A stretch of DNA of 64,000 bases. It comes from a virus. The stretch lies in the IMG/VR virus record IMGVR_UViG_3300046616_000358, positions 1-64,000 of that record; one strand, 5' to 3'. Shown here one piece after another: positions 48,366 to 56,500 of the stretch. Position numbers and translations under genes: made by a program. How positions within the stretch are numbered: the first letter of the stretch is position 1; every line of letters starts with the position of its first letter. The notes beneath the pieces were generated by a model that had not been told where the DNA came from, made no database searches, and saw nothing but the letters and a program-made list of their open reading frames with translations.

Positions 48366-49078
48366 CAGGCGAACAGGGTGGCAAACACGGCGTCGAGGTT
48401 GCGGTTGGCCGTCACCGCGAGGCGCTGCAGCGAAATCATGCGCACGCAGGCGGTGCGTTCGTGCTCGTCGGCGGCGGCGCGCAGCTGGGCGCGGTAATCG
48501 GTGGCGTCGGTGCTGATGTCGCCCAGGGTCTTGTTCACCGATTTCAGGCGCGCGAACACTTCATTCGCATGCACGGCGGCGGCGCGGTTGATCACGAACG
48601 ACTTTTCCAGCTTGGCCAGGCCAAACAGCGCATGGAAGTCCTCGTCCACCGATTCGTCGACGTCCACCTTGTTGAAGACCAGCCGGATTTTCTGCTTCGG
48701 CACGCCCATACTGGCCAGCGCGCGAATGGTGTTGACGGTATCGGCCTGCTGCTTGCGCTCGCTGACCACCGGCACCACGAAATAATCGAATTCCTCGTGC
48801 GAGCCTTCGAACAAGGCCATCCGCTTCATGAATTCCTCGACGTTCGAGGCGCCCACATCGACAATCGCGGTATCGAGCTGCATCAAGTCTTCCTGCAAGG
48901 CGCCGAATTGCTTGCCCTTGATCTTTTCCACTTCCAGGCCGTCGGGCGCGCTGTCGGCATTGATCGTTTCAAATTGAAACACGCGGGCATCGCCCATCCG
49001 TGGTTTGAGCAAATGGGCGGCGATCGTGGTCTTGCCGACGTTGCCCGAAAAGTTAATGACTGCGACTTTGGCTTTCAT
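48365..49078 (-). CDS. stbB: StbB-like partition ATPase
   Basis: A 237-residue ParA-superfamily protein with VAVINFSGNVGKTTIAAHLL (P-loop at 11-18), a Walker B-like AIVDVGASNVEEF (about 71-83) and FDYFVVPVVSERKQQADT. This set is typical of StbB of conjugative plasmids such as R388, which affects plasmid position and transfer. ATGA overlap with StbA. Its presence with phage structural genes is the strongest plasmid mark in the window. Confidence 0.85.
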   Translation of the reverse strand: MKAKVAVINFSGNVGKTTIAAHLLKPRMGDARVFQFETINADSAPDGLEVEKIKGKQFGALQEDLMQLDTAIVDVGASNVEEFMKRMALFEGSHEEFDYFVVPVVSERKQQADTVNTIRALASMGVPKQKIRLVFNKVDVDESVDEDFHALFGLAKLEKSFVINRAAAVHANEVFARLKSVNKTLGDISTDATDYRAQLRAAADEHERTACVRMISLQRLAVTANRNLDAVFATLFA

Positions 49079-49452
49079 GCTTTGCTTCCTTTTCCGTATT
49101 TAATCAAATCGTCCATGTCCTTCGGCTCGGCCGGGTCGCGGAAGGCCGGTGCGGCCACCGGGCGCGGTACGGCAGCTGGGGCCGGTGTCAAGGCCGCGGC
49201 TGGCGGTGCCGGCCCTTCCTTGGCGCGCCTGGCCCGCTCGCGGCGCAAGGTGGTGCCGAACACCGCCAGGCTCATGTCGATCCCGTGCGCGTGCAGCTTG
49301 ACCAGCACCTCGCTGTGGCTGGCACCGCCGGCCAGCGCCGCCTCCACCGCCGGCAGCACCGCGCGCAGCCGCGCCGCCTTGCTGCGGGTCGGGTCGGCCG
49401 GGTCGGTCTGCGCCAGGCCCAGCAACTCGGCGGAAAGTTCGTCGGTGTTCAT
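49075..49452 (-). CDS. stbA: StbA-like DNA-binding partition protein (125 aa)
   Basis: Residues about 25-72 (RAVLPAVEAALAGGASHSEV, then a helix around MSLAVFGTTLRRERAR) look like a small helix-turn-helix DNA-binding domain; the rest is a Pro/Ala linker and a short charged tail. First gene of the operon, 5 bases from the first of the phased TGTTCG repeats, as StbA lies beside its binding repeats in R388. Confidence 0.65.
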   Translation of the reverse strand: MNTDELSAELLGLAQTDPADPTRSKAARLRAVLPAVEAALAGGASHSEVLVKLHAHGIDMSLAVFGTTLRRERARRAKEGPAPPAAALTPAPAAVPRPVAAPAFRDPAEPKDMDDLIKYGKGSKA

Positions 49453-49456
49453 GTCG

Positions 49457-49580
49457 TGTTCGCCTCCTGTCTCTTGATGTTCGGATTCTAGTCGTTTTTG
49501 TCCTCATCTGTCACGCTGTTGTTCGGCTTCCATGATGAAATTGTTCGGAAAACGTCAACCCCTGTTCGCCTGCTGTTCTG
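49457..49580. repeat. Phased TGTTCGG repeats; candidate partition site
   Basis: TGTTCG at 49457, TGTTCGG at 49478, 49520 and 49542, TGTTCG at 49563, and TGTTCTGG at 49574. Intervals are 21, 42, 22, 21 and 11 bases, that is, multiples of one helical turn. No gene is seen up to 49675. Confidence 0.65.
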
Positions 49581-49675
49581 GCGGCGCAGGTGCCGGCGCC
49601 GGCTCCTGCTGCCGCGCCGGGGCAAGAAAAAGGCGCGGACCAGGCCGCGCCGAAGGGGAAGGATCTGGCTTGGTT

Positions 49676-50620
49676 TTATCGGGCCAGCCGCAGCGGGAAG
49701 CGGTGCGCCACGGCGGCCTCCACTTCGGCGGCCAGCGCCGGGGCGTGCTGGTCGAAGGCGCGCTGGTAGTGGGGCTGGGCGTGGCGGCTTTCGGCCACCG
49801 CCAGCAGCGCGGTGGTGCGCAGCGCCGGTTCCGTGATGGCGGCCAGGGTGGCAATGTCGTCGGCGGCCATGCCCGCGCCTTCCTCGCGGCCGAGGGCGTC
49901 CCTGGGCGCACTCATCACGATACTGGCGGTGCCGATCACTGCATTCAGGCGCGCGGCTTGCTGCTGGATCTGCTCGGCGCTCAGGTCGGCCGCCGCCAGC
50001 TGCGGCGCCAGCTCCGGCGCCAGGCGCAGGGTTTCGGCCGCATAGTCGGCATGGGCGCGGGCGCTCTCGGCCATCGCCAGCAGCGCCTGCTGGCGCACGG
50101 CGGGTGCCTGGATGTGGCGCAGCATGTCGACGTCGTCGCAGGCCAGCGTGCGCGCCTGCGCGGCGCTGGTCGCGCTGTCGGTGGTCCACCTGACGTGGTA
50201 GTCGATTTCCCGTGCCAGCTGCGCCTCGTAGCGGGCCTGGCCGGCGCGGTCGGCGGCATGCTCGGGGCGGGTGTCCCAGTCGATCGGCAGCTGGGCGGGG
50301 GTGGCGTCGGGGGTGGCCATGCGGTAGCTCCTGGTGGGGGGAAGGGGTGCCTGCTCGGGGGCGGCGGGGTCTGGTTCAGGGCTGGCGGCCAGCACTTGCT
50401 GGCGCAGGCGTTCCCAGTGCGCGCGCTGGGCCGCGTGGGCGTGCAGGGTGGCGCGGTGGTCGTCGACCAGGGCCATCGCCGCTGCATCGGACAGCGGCGG
50501 GCCGACGGCGTCGCCGCTCAGGATCGCCACCTGGGCCTGCCAGCGCGCCCTCTGCGCGCCCAGTTGTTGGCCGCTGGCGCGGTAGGCCGCCAGCACGGTC
50601 AGCAGTTCTGTTGCATCCAT
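49676..50620 (-). CDS. Hypothetical Ala-rich helical protein (314 aa)
   Basis: Starts MDATELLTVLAAYRASGQQL with a strong GGAGG. It is helical throughout, with repeated AxxxALLAxAES-type segments (QALLAMAESARAHADY, TALLAVAESRHAQPHY) suggesting tandem helical repeats. An internal in-frame ATG at 50318-50320 with its own GGAG could give a 214-residue form. No family recognised; upstream of the partition module. Confidence 0.55.
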   Translation of the reverse strand: MDATELLTVLAAYRASGQQLGAQRARWQAQVAILSGDAVGPPLSDAAAMALVDDHRATLHAHAAQRAHWERLRQQVLAASPEPDPAAPEQAPLPPTRSYRMATPDATPAQLPIDWDTRPEHAADRAGQARYEAQLAREIDYHVRWTTDSATSAAQARTLACDDVDMLRHIQAPAVRQQALLAMAESARAHADYAAETLRLAPELAPQLAAADLSAEQIQQQAARLNAVIGTASIVMSAPRDALGREEGAGMAADDIATLAAITEPALRTTALLAVAESRHAQPHYQRAFDQHAPALAAEVEAAVAHRFPLRLAR

Positions 50621-50819
50621 TGCCTTCCTCCACGGTCAGCCCCGCTTCACGGCAGCGCAGGTCGGCGTCGGCGTGCAGGGCGGCGATCTCCAAGGTAGCG
50701 CAAGCGCGGCGTTCGACTGTTGACAAATCCAGAACAAACTGGCGCAGCGTGCGCTGGCTCAGCTTGGGCAGGTCGGCTGGCGCAAGCGGGGCAGGGATGT
50801 AGATCAAAGCCAGTCTCAT
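50376..50819 (-). pseudogene. Possible gene with a decayed 3' half (147-aa frame)
   Basis: The first 65 codons (MRLALIYIPAPLAPADLPKL onward) look like coding sequence, with a Leu-rich helix. After about 50620 this frame becomes a Pro/Arg/Gly shadow of the 314-residue gene, which starts inside it. A frameshift or an old fusion is possible. Confidence 0.35.
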
Positions 50820-50866
50820 CTGGTGGACTATCGTGAAGCCTCCCCCACCAATCGAAGGGTCATACC

Positions 50867-51973
50867 ATGACACATCAGTTTCCCCGCCTCGGCGCGCTCG
50901 TTGCGCTGGTCCTGCTGGCTGCGTGCAGCGGCAACAGCGAATCGGCGACACCGACCACGAAAGCCCCCGTCGCCACTGCCGCCACCCTGCAGGTGACGCT
51001 GCAGCCGGCTGGCACCGGCCAGCACCAGCTGGTGCCCGGCGTCGCCAGCTGGCTCGACCAGTACGACGGCGACTACCGGCTGTGCATTCCGACCACTTGC
51101 GCGGTGCTGCTGCCGGTCGCGGTGATGGACGGCTGGAACGTTTCTCTGCTCACCGGCAATGACGGCACGCCGCTGCTGTCATTCAAGCCGAGCGGCGTGG
51201 TACGGCCGCAATACCAGCTGGACGCCGCGCGCGAGCTGATGCGCGTGCGGCTGGCCGAAGTGGCGGCGCGGCTGGCGCTCAAGACCAGCAAGCAATTTTG
51301 CGCCGACGGCGATGGCGACAATCCGCTGCGCGACGGCAACGGGCGCACCAGCAAGACGGCGGCGCGCCCCGGTGGCAGCAGCCTGTGCGGCAGCACGGGC
51401 ACTGGCGACGAACCCGGCCCCTCTGGCGGCGGTGGCGGCGGCTTTGACGGGCCGGTCGAGTACGTGCCCGGCGAGCGCCCGCCTCCTGGCGAGCCGTGGG
51501 GCGGGGTGCCCGGCGGTGGCGGGCTGGAACCACCGGCACCGGATGGCGGCGGCGGCGATACCAGCGAAGTCGGCAATCCGGTCCCGGCCGGCTGCATCCT
51601 GCTGCCGCCCGCCGAGCTGATTTGCGGGCTGCCCGTGGTGCCGGTCCCGGCGCCCAGGCCGGAGGGCGATCCCGACGCCTTGCCGCGCATGCCGCCGGTG
51701 TGGGACTGGTGCGCCATCCTCGGCATCGGCTGCAGCGGCACCGACAACCCGCCGCGCCCGCAGTTGCCGCCCGAACTGGACCCGTACAAGGCCTACTGCC
51801 AGGCGCGCTACATCGCCGAGGCCAAGGAATGCCTGCACAAGGGCGAGCAGATCGTCGACCCGGCGCAGCGCCATGAAAGCATTAACGCCTGCCTGGGGCA
51901 GAAATCGGTGGAATTTGCGCACTGCATGGGCGAGAGCGCGCCATTGCTGAGCCCTGCGGCCGGCGCCATGTGA
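50867..51973 (+). CDS. Putative lipoprotein with Gly/Pro-rich linker (368 aa)
   Basis: A signal peptide ends in the lipobox LLAAC (Cys20 lipidated). Residues about 21-160 form a folded domain (WLDQYDGDYRLCIP, SFKPSGVVRPQYQL), then a Gly/Pro-rich linker (about 170-240) and a Cys-rich C-terminal domain (DWCAILGIGCSGTD, YCQARYIAEAKECLHKGEQI). Expected in the outer membrane or periplasm. It is monocistronic and opposite to its neighbours, as for a lysogenic-conversion gene; superinfection exclusion is possible but unproven. Confidence 0.7.
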   Translation: MTHQFPRLGALVALVLLAACSGNSESATPTTKAPVATAATLQVTLQPAGTGQHQLVPGVASWLDQYDGDYRLCIPTTCAVLLPVAVMDGWNVSLLTGNDGTPLLSFKPSGVVRPQYQLDAARELMRVRLAEVAARLALKTSKQFCADGDGDNPLRDGNGRTSKTAARPGGSSLCGSTGTGDEPGPSGGGGGGFDGPVEYVPGERPPPGEPWGGVPGGGGLEPPAPDGGGGDTSEVGNPVPAGCILLPPAELICGLPVVPVPAPRPEGDPDALPRMPPVWDWCAILGIGCSGTDNPPRPQLPPELDPYKAYCQARYIAEAKECLHKGEQIVDPAQRHESINACLGQKSVEFAHCMGESAPLLSPAAGAM

Positions 51974-52380
51974 GCAGGAGGTGAAAACGCCCTGTGGATA
52001 AGCCCGGCACAGGGGGGGGACGGGATGTGCAGAAGTGGCGGCGCCGTGCGGGCGCGGATTTTTATCCCCAAACGCTGCACCGCAAACCGGGCGCTTGCGC
52101 GCACCCGTGCGCATGCGCCAAGTCCTTGGTTTGCAAGGCATTTTCCACCTTATCCACGGCGTGGCGCGGGCCTATTACTATCATTAGTTTGTATAAGAAG
52201 CTTAGTGTTAACAACGATGGCCAGGCGTACAGGCGAAAAAAAACCCCCACCCGGGTAGGGTGGGGGCTTCTTCACTTCCGCGAGAAAGACAGGCTGAGGT
52301 CTTAGAATAGGGCGGCACACATATCTATGCAAGCGGATTTTTCCGGGTTATCCTAGGCGCCCGCCCTCACGTTTGTCATC
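51974..52380. other. Intergenic region with DnaA boxes
   Basis: TGTGGATAA (51993-52001) equals the consensus DnaA box in reverse. TTATCCACG (52150-52158) is a second box in the opposite orientation. A rather AT-rich stretch follows (52171-52216), then the terminator at 52236. No gene is seen. This is a candidate replication origin or partner site. Confidence 0.5.
52236..52266 (-). terminator. Strong rho-independent terminator, minus direction
   Basis: A 9-bp stem (CCCCCACCC/GGGTGGGGG, 5-base loop) is followed on the minus strand by eight T. The plus side has CTTCTTC and may work weakly. Confidence 0.75.
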
Positions 52381-52842
52381 ATGCCTTCCCTGCGCCGCCA
52401 TAAATCCCTGCTGTATGCCCGCCTGGGCGCGCTGCCGCTGCACCTGATGGGCATGCGCAGCGCGTTGATGGACTCGATCATCGGGCGGCCGATGTTCTAC
52501 ATCCTCAAGGGCCATACCCCGCTGGCGGTGCCGTTCTGGCGCTATGCCTGGAATGCGGAAACCCGGCGCAGCCCGATCACCACGGTTGCCCGCTCGTGGG
52601 TCGGGCGCTACTGGGTGTCGACCATCTTCCTCGGGGTTGATTCCAACCCGTTCAGCAAGGTGCCGCTGCTGTTCGAAACCATGGCCTTCACCATGCACCC
52701 GGATGGCTCGCGCGAGTCGCACGATGAGCAATACCGCTATCCCAGCTGGGCCGCGGCGATCCGTGGCCACCGCCGCTTGGTGGCGCGGCTGGCCAGCGCC
52801 CACGCGCAGATTTACCGACGCCGGCCGGCCCCCGACACTTAA
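52381..52842 (+). CDS. Conserved phage protein (153 aa)
   Basis: The order STIFLGVDSNPFSKVPLLFE, TMAFTMHP, YRYPSWAAAIRGH matches a common small phage protein of unknown role. The N-terminal 60 residues are basic. No signal peptide. It overlaps the next minus-strand gene at its 3' end. Confidence 0.6.
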   Translation: MPSLRRHKSLLYARLGALPLHLMGMRSALMDSIIGRPMFYILKGHTPLAVPFWRYAWNAETRRSPITTVARSWVGRYWVSTIFLGVDSNPFSKVPLLFETMAFTMHPDGSRESHDEQYRYPSWAAAIRGHRRLVARLASAHAQIYRRRPAPDT

Positions 52843-53123
52843 ATCTGGTCCATGGGTTCGCAGGGATAGCCCGCGAGCCCCATGCGCGCGCCAACGTCCT
52901 GCGCCCACTGGCGCGCATAGTCGTCCAGCGCCGCCTTGGTCGGCGCCTTTTCGTACAGCCTGGCCAGGGTGATCTCGTAGGTGCGTCCCGGCTCGTCCCC
53001 CAGCACCTCCATCAGGTGCCCGGCCATAAGTTCATGCGTCATCCCACCGTTCTCGCAGCGCACGAAGAAATCGGCCATGCGGTCGTGCTTGTGGGCCTGC
53101 AGTTCCGGGGTCATTGCATCCAT
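52839..53123 (-). CDS. Small helical protein, paralogue of its upstream neighbour (94 aa)
   Basis: The block RCENGGMTHELMAGHLMEVL and YEITLARLYEKAPTKAALDD matches, position by position, the block RCANGTATREEMAERLLDLA and YAALLAWVYAKYPTQQEFDT of the next protein. Function unknown. Its start lies 13 bases inside the upstream gene. Confidence 0.6.
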   Translation of the reverse strand: MDAMTPELQAHKHDRMADFFVRCENGGMTHELMAGHLMEVLGDEPGRTYEITLARLYEKAPTKAALDDYARQWAQDVGARMGLAGYPCEPMDQI

Positions 53124-53413
53124 GGCTTTGCCCCTTCGGCTTGGGTCCGCGCTTGCGCGCGCATGGCGGTGTCGAATTCCTGCTGGGTCGGATACTTGGC
53201 GTAGACCCAGGCCAGCAGCGCAGCATAGCTGCGCTCCGGGTGCGGCCGCGCCAGGTCCAGCAGGCGTTCCGCCATTTCCTCGCGCGTGGCCGTCCCGTTC
53301 GCGCAGCGTGCATCGAACGCCCGCCGGGCATCAATGATCGCCTTGTTCATCACGGCGACGGTTGCCATGTCCGGCTCCGGCCCCCATACGTCTTCGTCAC
53401 GGATCAGTCGCAT
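53111..53413 (-). CDS. Small helical protein, paralogue of its downstream neighbour (100 aa)
   Basis: Starts MRLIRDEDVWGPEPDMATVA; shares the RCxNG-x10-L pattern and the YxxxLAxxYxKxPT helix with the neighbour. A tandem duplication is the simplest reading. No known domain. Confidence 0.6.
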   Translation of the reverse strand: MRLIRDEDVWGPEPDMATVAVMNKAIIDARRAFDARCANGTATREEMAERLLDLARPHPERSYAALLAWVYAKYPTQQEFDTAMRAQARTQAEGAKPWMQ

Positions 53414-53524
53414 CCCTTTTACCCTTCCTTGTCAGTGTGCCCTCGCAAGGTAAGGCACCGATCATATCTACGCAAGTCGTGCCACACGCCCGCTGTTTTG
53501 GGTGCATGGAACGAGCGATCCAAG

Positions 53525-53565
53525 ACCGCATGCGGTTTTGCACATACCGCATGCGGTATTTTTTT
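53525..53565 (+). terminator. Two ACCGCATGCGGT palindromes, the second with a T run
   Basis: Perfect palindromes at 53525-53536 and 53546-53557, centres 21 bases apart. On the plus strand the second (ATACCGCATGCGGTAT) runs into seven T at 53559-53565, overlapping the stop codon of the giant gene. It may be a plus-strand terminator or an operator pair for the 53413 gene. Confidence 0.5.
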
Positions 53566-56500
53566 AGTCGCGCACCTCCGACAACTCGCGTTTGACCGCC
53601 TGTTTCAGCGCCTTGCCGGCGGTCTTCTGGGTGCGCGCCAGCGCATCCTCGCGCATCGCCTTGGCGCGGCGGATGATGCCCGGCATGCTGATGTTGACCT
53701 TGGTGTCCGGGTTTTTTTCGTTCCAGTCGTCGCGCATGTCCCGCGCCTCGGCCACCATCGCCTCGTCGTGGTTGGCGCGGCCCTGCGCCCAGTGCTCGGC
53801 AATCTCCTGGCTGCGCATGCGGGCCTGGCTGATCATGTTCAAGGCCTGGCCCTTGGCGTCCTGGATGGCGGCGGTGCTGTTGGGCTGGAAGCCGATCGCC
53901 TTCATCCCCGCTTCCAGCGGGGTGGTGTGGTTGACGATGTAGCCGCGCGCATCGCGGTAGGTGCCGGTGCGCGCCATGTCGATGCCCTGCACCACGTTGC
54001 GCACCGCCAGCGGCGCCAGGTCGTGCGCGGCGCCGGCCAAGTTGCCGCCCAAGGCCTTGCCGCTGGCGGTGAAGGCGCGCTTGGCGAAGTCGCCGGCCGG
54101 GCCGGCCAGTTCGCCCAGGTCGCGCGTGTAGTTCTCCTTTTTGGTCCACAGGCCGCTGCCGGGCACCAGATTGCCCATGCCCATGCGGCCGGCGAAGTCG
54201 ACCGGCATGCCGGGCAGCGCCGACAGGCCGTGGGTGATGAAGTCGGCGCCGCCGTCGCCCAGCACGCCGGCCAGGAATTCCTGTTTCTTGCGCCGGCTCG
54301 AGAAGTTGTAGCCGAGCCGCTGCAGCACGCCGTCGATCGCGTCTTCCAAGTCTTGCTCGAACGGCAGGCCGTCGGCGCCGCCCAGCATGAACAGCACCGC
54401 CAGCATGTACAGCACGGCGCGCTGGCCGGCTTTCCGTTCGGGCGAGCCGGGGCGGCCGGCAAAGGCCATCTGGCTCAGCAGTTCGAGCCAGTTCACGGAA
54501 TATTGCTTGAACGTCAGAAGGAGCCCGCCCACCGGGTTGCGCGCCCAGCGCGGCTTGTTGCCGGCGTTATACACGAACTGGGTGCGGTTCACCGCCTCGG
54601 TGGCGAACGCGGTCGGGTTCGGCAAGCCTTCCTCGCGCGCGGTGCGGTAGGCGGCGATGAAGGTGATCTTGCGGTTGGCCAGCTCGGCCAGCGCAAACAA
54701 CTTGCCCCAGCCCAGTTTGACCTTGGCCAGGGTGTTGTGGGCGGCGGCGCGCGCATCGCCCACCCTGGTGCCGTCGCCGGCCAGCAAGGTGCCCTTGCCG
54801 GCGCCCTGGGCCTGCAGGAAGTGGATTTCCTGCGGCGCCACCACGGCGGCCGCGTCTTTCAGCGCTTGCGCGAGGTCGGGGTCGGCGATGTCTTTCTTGG
54901 CGGCGTCGATGGTGGCCTGCTTGATGCGGGCGAAGGCTTTTTTCACCCCGCCGTACTGGGACAGGTAAGGCAGGGTGATCGCGATCGGCTGGGTCGCATT
55001 CACCATGGCCGAGGCGACCGAGCCGCCGAGGAACTGGGCGAACATCAGGCCCGACAGGAAGGTGCCGCCGCTCTGCGGGTCGCGGATGTGCTGGCGCAGT
55101 TTCACCGCCTCGTCGGCCAGCTGGCCCTGCTGCTGGGGGATGGCCTCCACCGCCTCGTCGATCTGGCCGCTGTGCAGGTTGCTGGCGGTCAGGCGCGCGT
55201 TGCTGTAGATGAAGCTGGCCAGCACCCGGCCCGGGTCTTCCGAGAAGCCGGCCGTGCCCTTGCGGTGGATCATGCGTTTCAGCGCGCTGCGGTTGGCCTT
55301 GGTCAGGCGCAGATAGTCCTGGTAGGCGGCGTCGCTGGCGTTGGCGTCGGCCCCCAGGCCCAGCATGGTGCCGAACAGTTCCACGGTTTCCGGGGAAATG
55401 CCGGCGAACAGCTTGTACTTTTCTTCCGATACCGTGCCCTGGCGCACCGTGGCGTGTTGGTGGTCGGCCTGCATCTTGCGCGCCATCTTGGCGGCGTCCT
55501 CGCTGTCCTCGAACATGCCGAAGTACACCTGCTGCTGGTTCTCGGTCACGTACACCGTGTATTTGCCGAAGCGCATCAGGGGCGCGTAGCCGCGGTCGAT
55601 CAAGGCCTGGCCCTTGTCGGCCAGGTTGCCGATCTGCTGGGCGGTGGCCAGGTGCTGGGCCGCCAGCGCCGGGTCTTGCTGGGCCAATGCCTCGTAGTGG
55701 TGGCGCAGCAGCAGCGCGGCGCTGGCCAGGTCGGGCGCGGCGGTGGCCTGTTGCGTCAGCGCGCCGCGCGCGTCCTTGCCGCCCATCTTCAGCATTTCGG
55801 AAATGGTCAGGTTGCCCACGCTCTGGGCGATGGCGGCGCGAAATTCGCGGTACAGGCCGATCTGGCCCGGGTCCAGCTGGAACAGGGCGCGCAGCTCGGC
55901 GTCGCTCCACACCACGCCCGGCTGCAGCACGTTGTGCTCGTACAGGCGGTTGATGGTCTCGGCGTACACCGGCGCGGCCTGCATCCAGGTGTCGAATTCG
56001 GCCTGGTCGATGGCGCCGCGCAGCAGCAGCGCGGCGGCCTTGTCGGCGGCGCGCATGGTGGCCGCGTCGGCCTCGAGCTCGCTCACCTTGACCGGGCGCC
56101 CGCTCTCGTCGCGCGCCCACAGCAGGGTGCCTTCGAAGATCGGCGCGGCGATGGCCTTGGTGTCGGCTGCCGATACCGCCTGCTTGCGGTTGGCGCCGGC
56201 GATGTCGCGCAGGTGTTCCAGCTGCGGCAGCAGGCGCGGCGCCCGCTCGGCGGCGGCCACGGCCACGCGCGACACCTCGCCCAGGAAGGACTGCACGGCG
56301 CGGTACACGGCGTTGAAGGCCGGGTGGCGCCGCGCCAGGTTGTCCATGGTGCCGATGGTCTTGTGCCACCACGATACCTTGCCGGTGCGGTCGAGGAAGT
56401 CGCCGACCTGGTAGCCGGCGGCCAGTTCCACCTGCTTGGCGTTGTTGTAGGCGTTGGACAGGACGGTGCCGAGGTCTTGGCGCAGGTTGCCCATCAGGTC

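Noticed and set aside
48365-49078. Generic ParA of a prophage or nitrogenase-like ATPase
   Set aside because: The SGNVGKTT and VDVGASN motifs with the stbA/stbC context fit StbB better.
53469-53488. Sigma-54 promoter (TGGCAC...TTGC on minus strand)
   Set aside because: The GG to GC distance is two bases too short for a working site.
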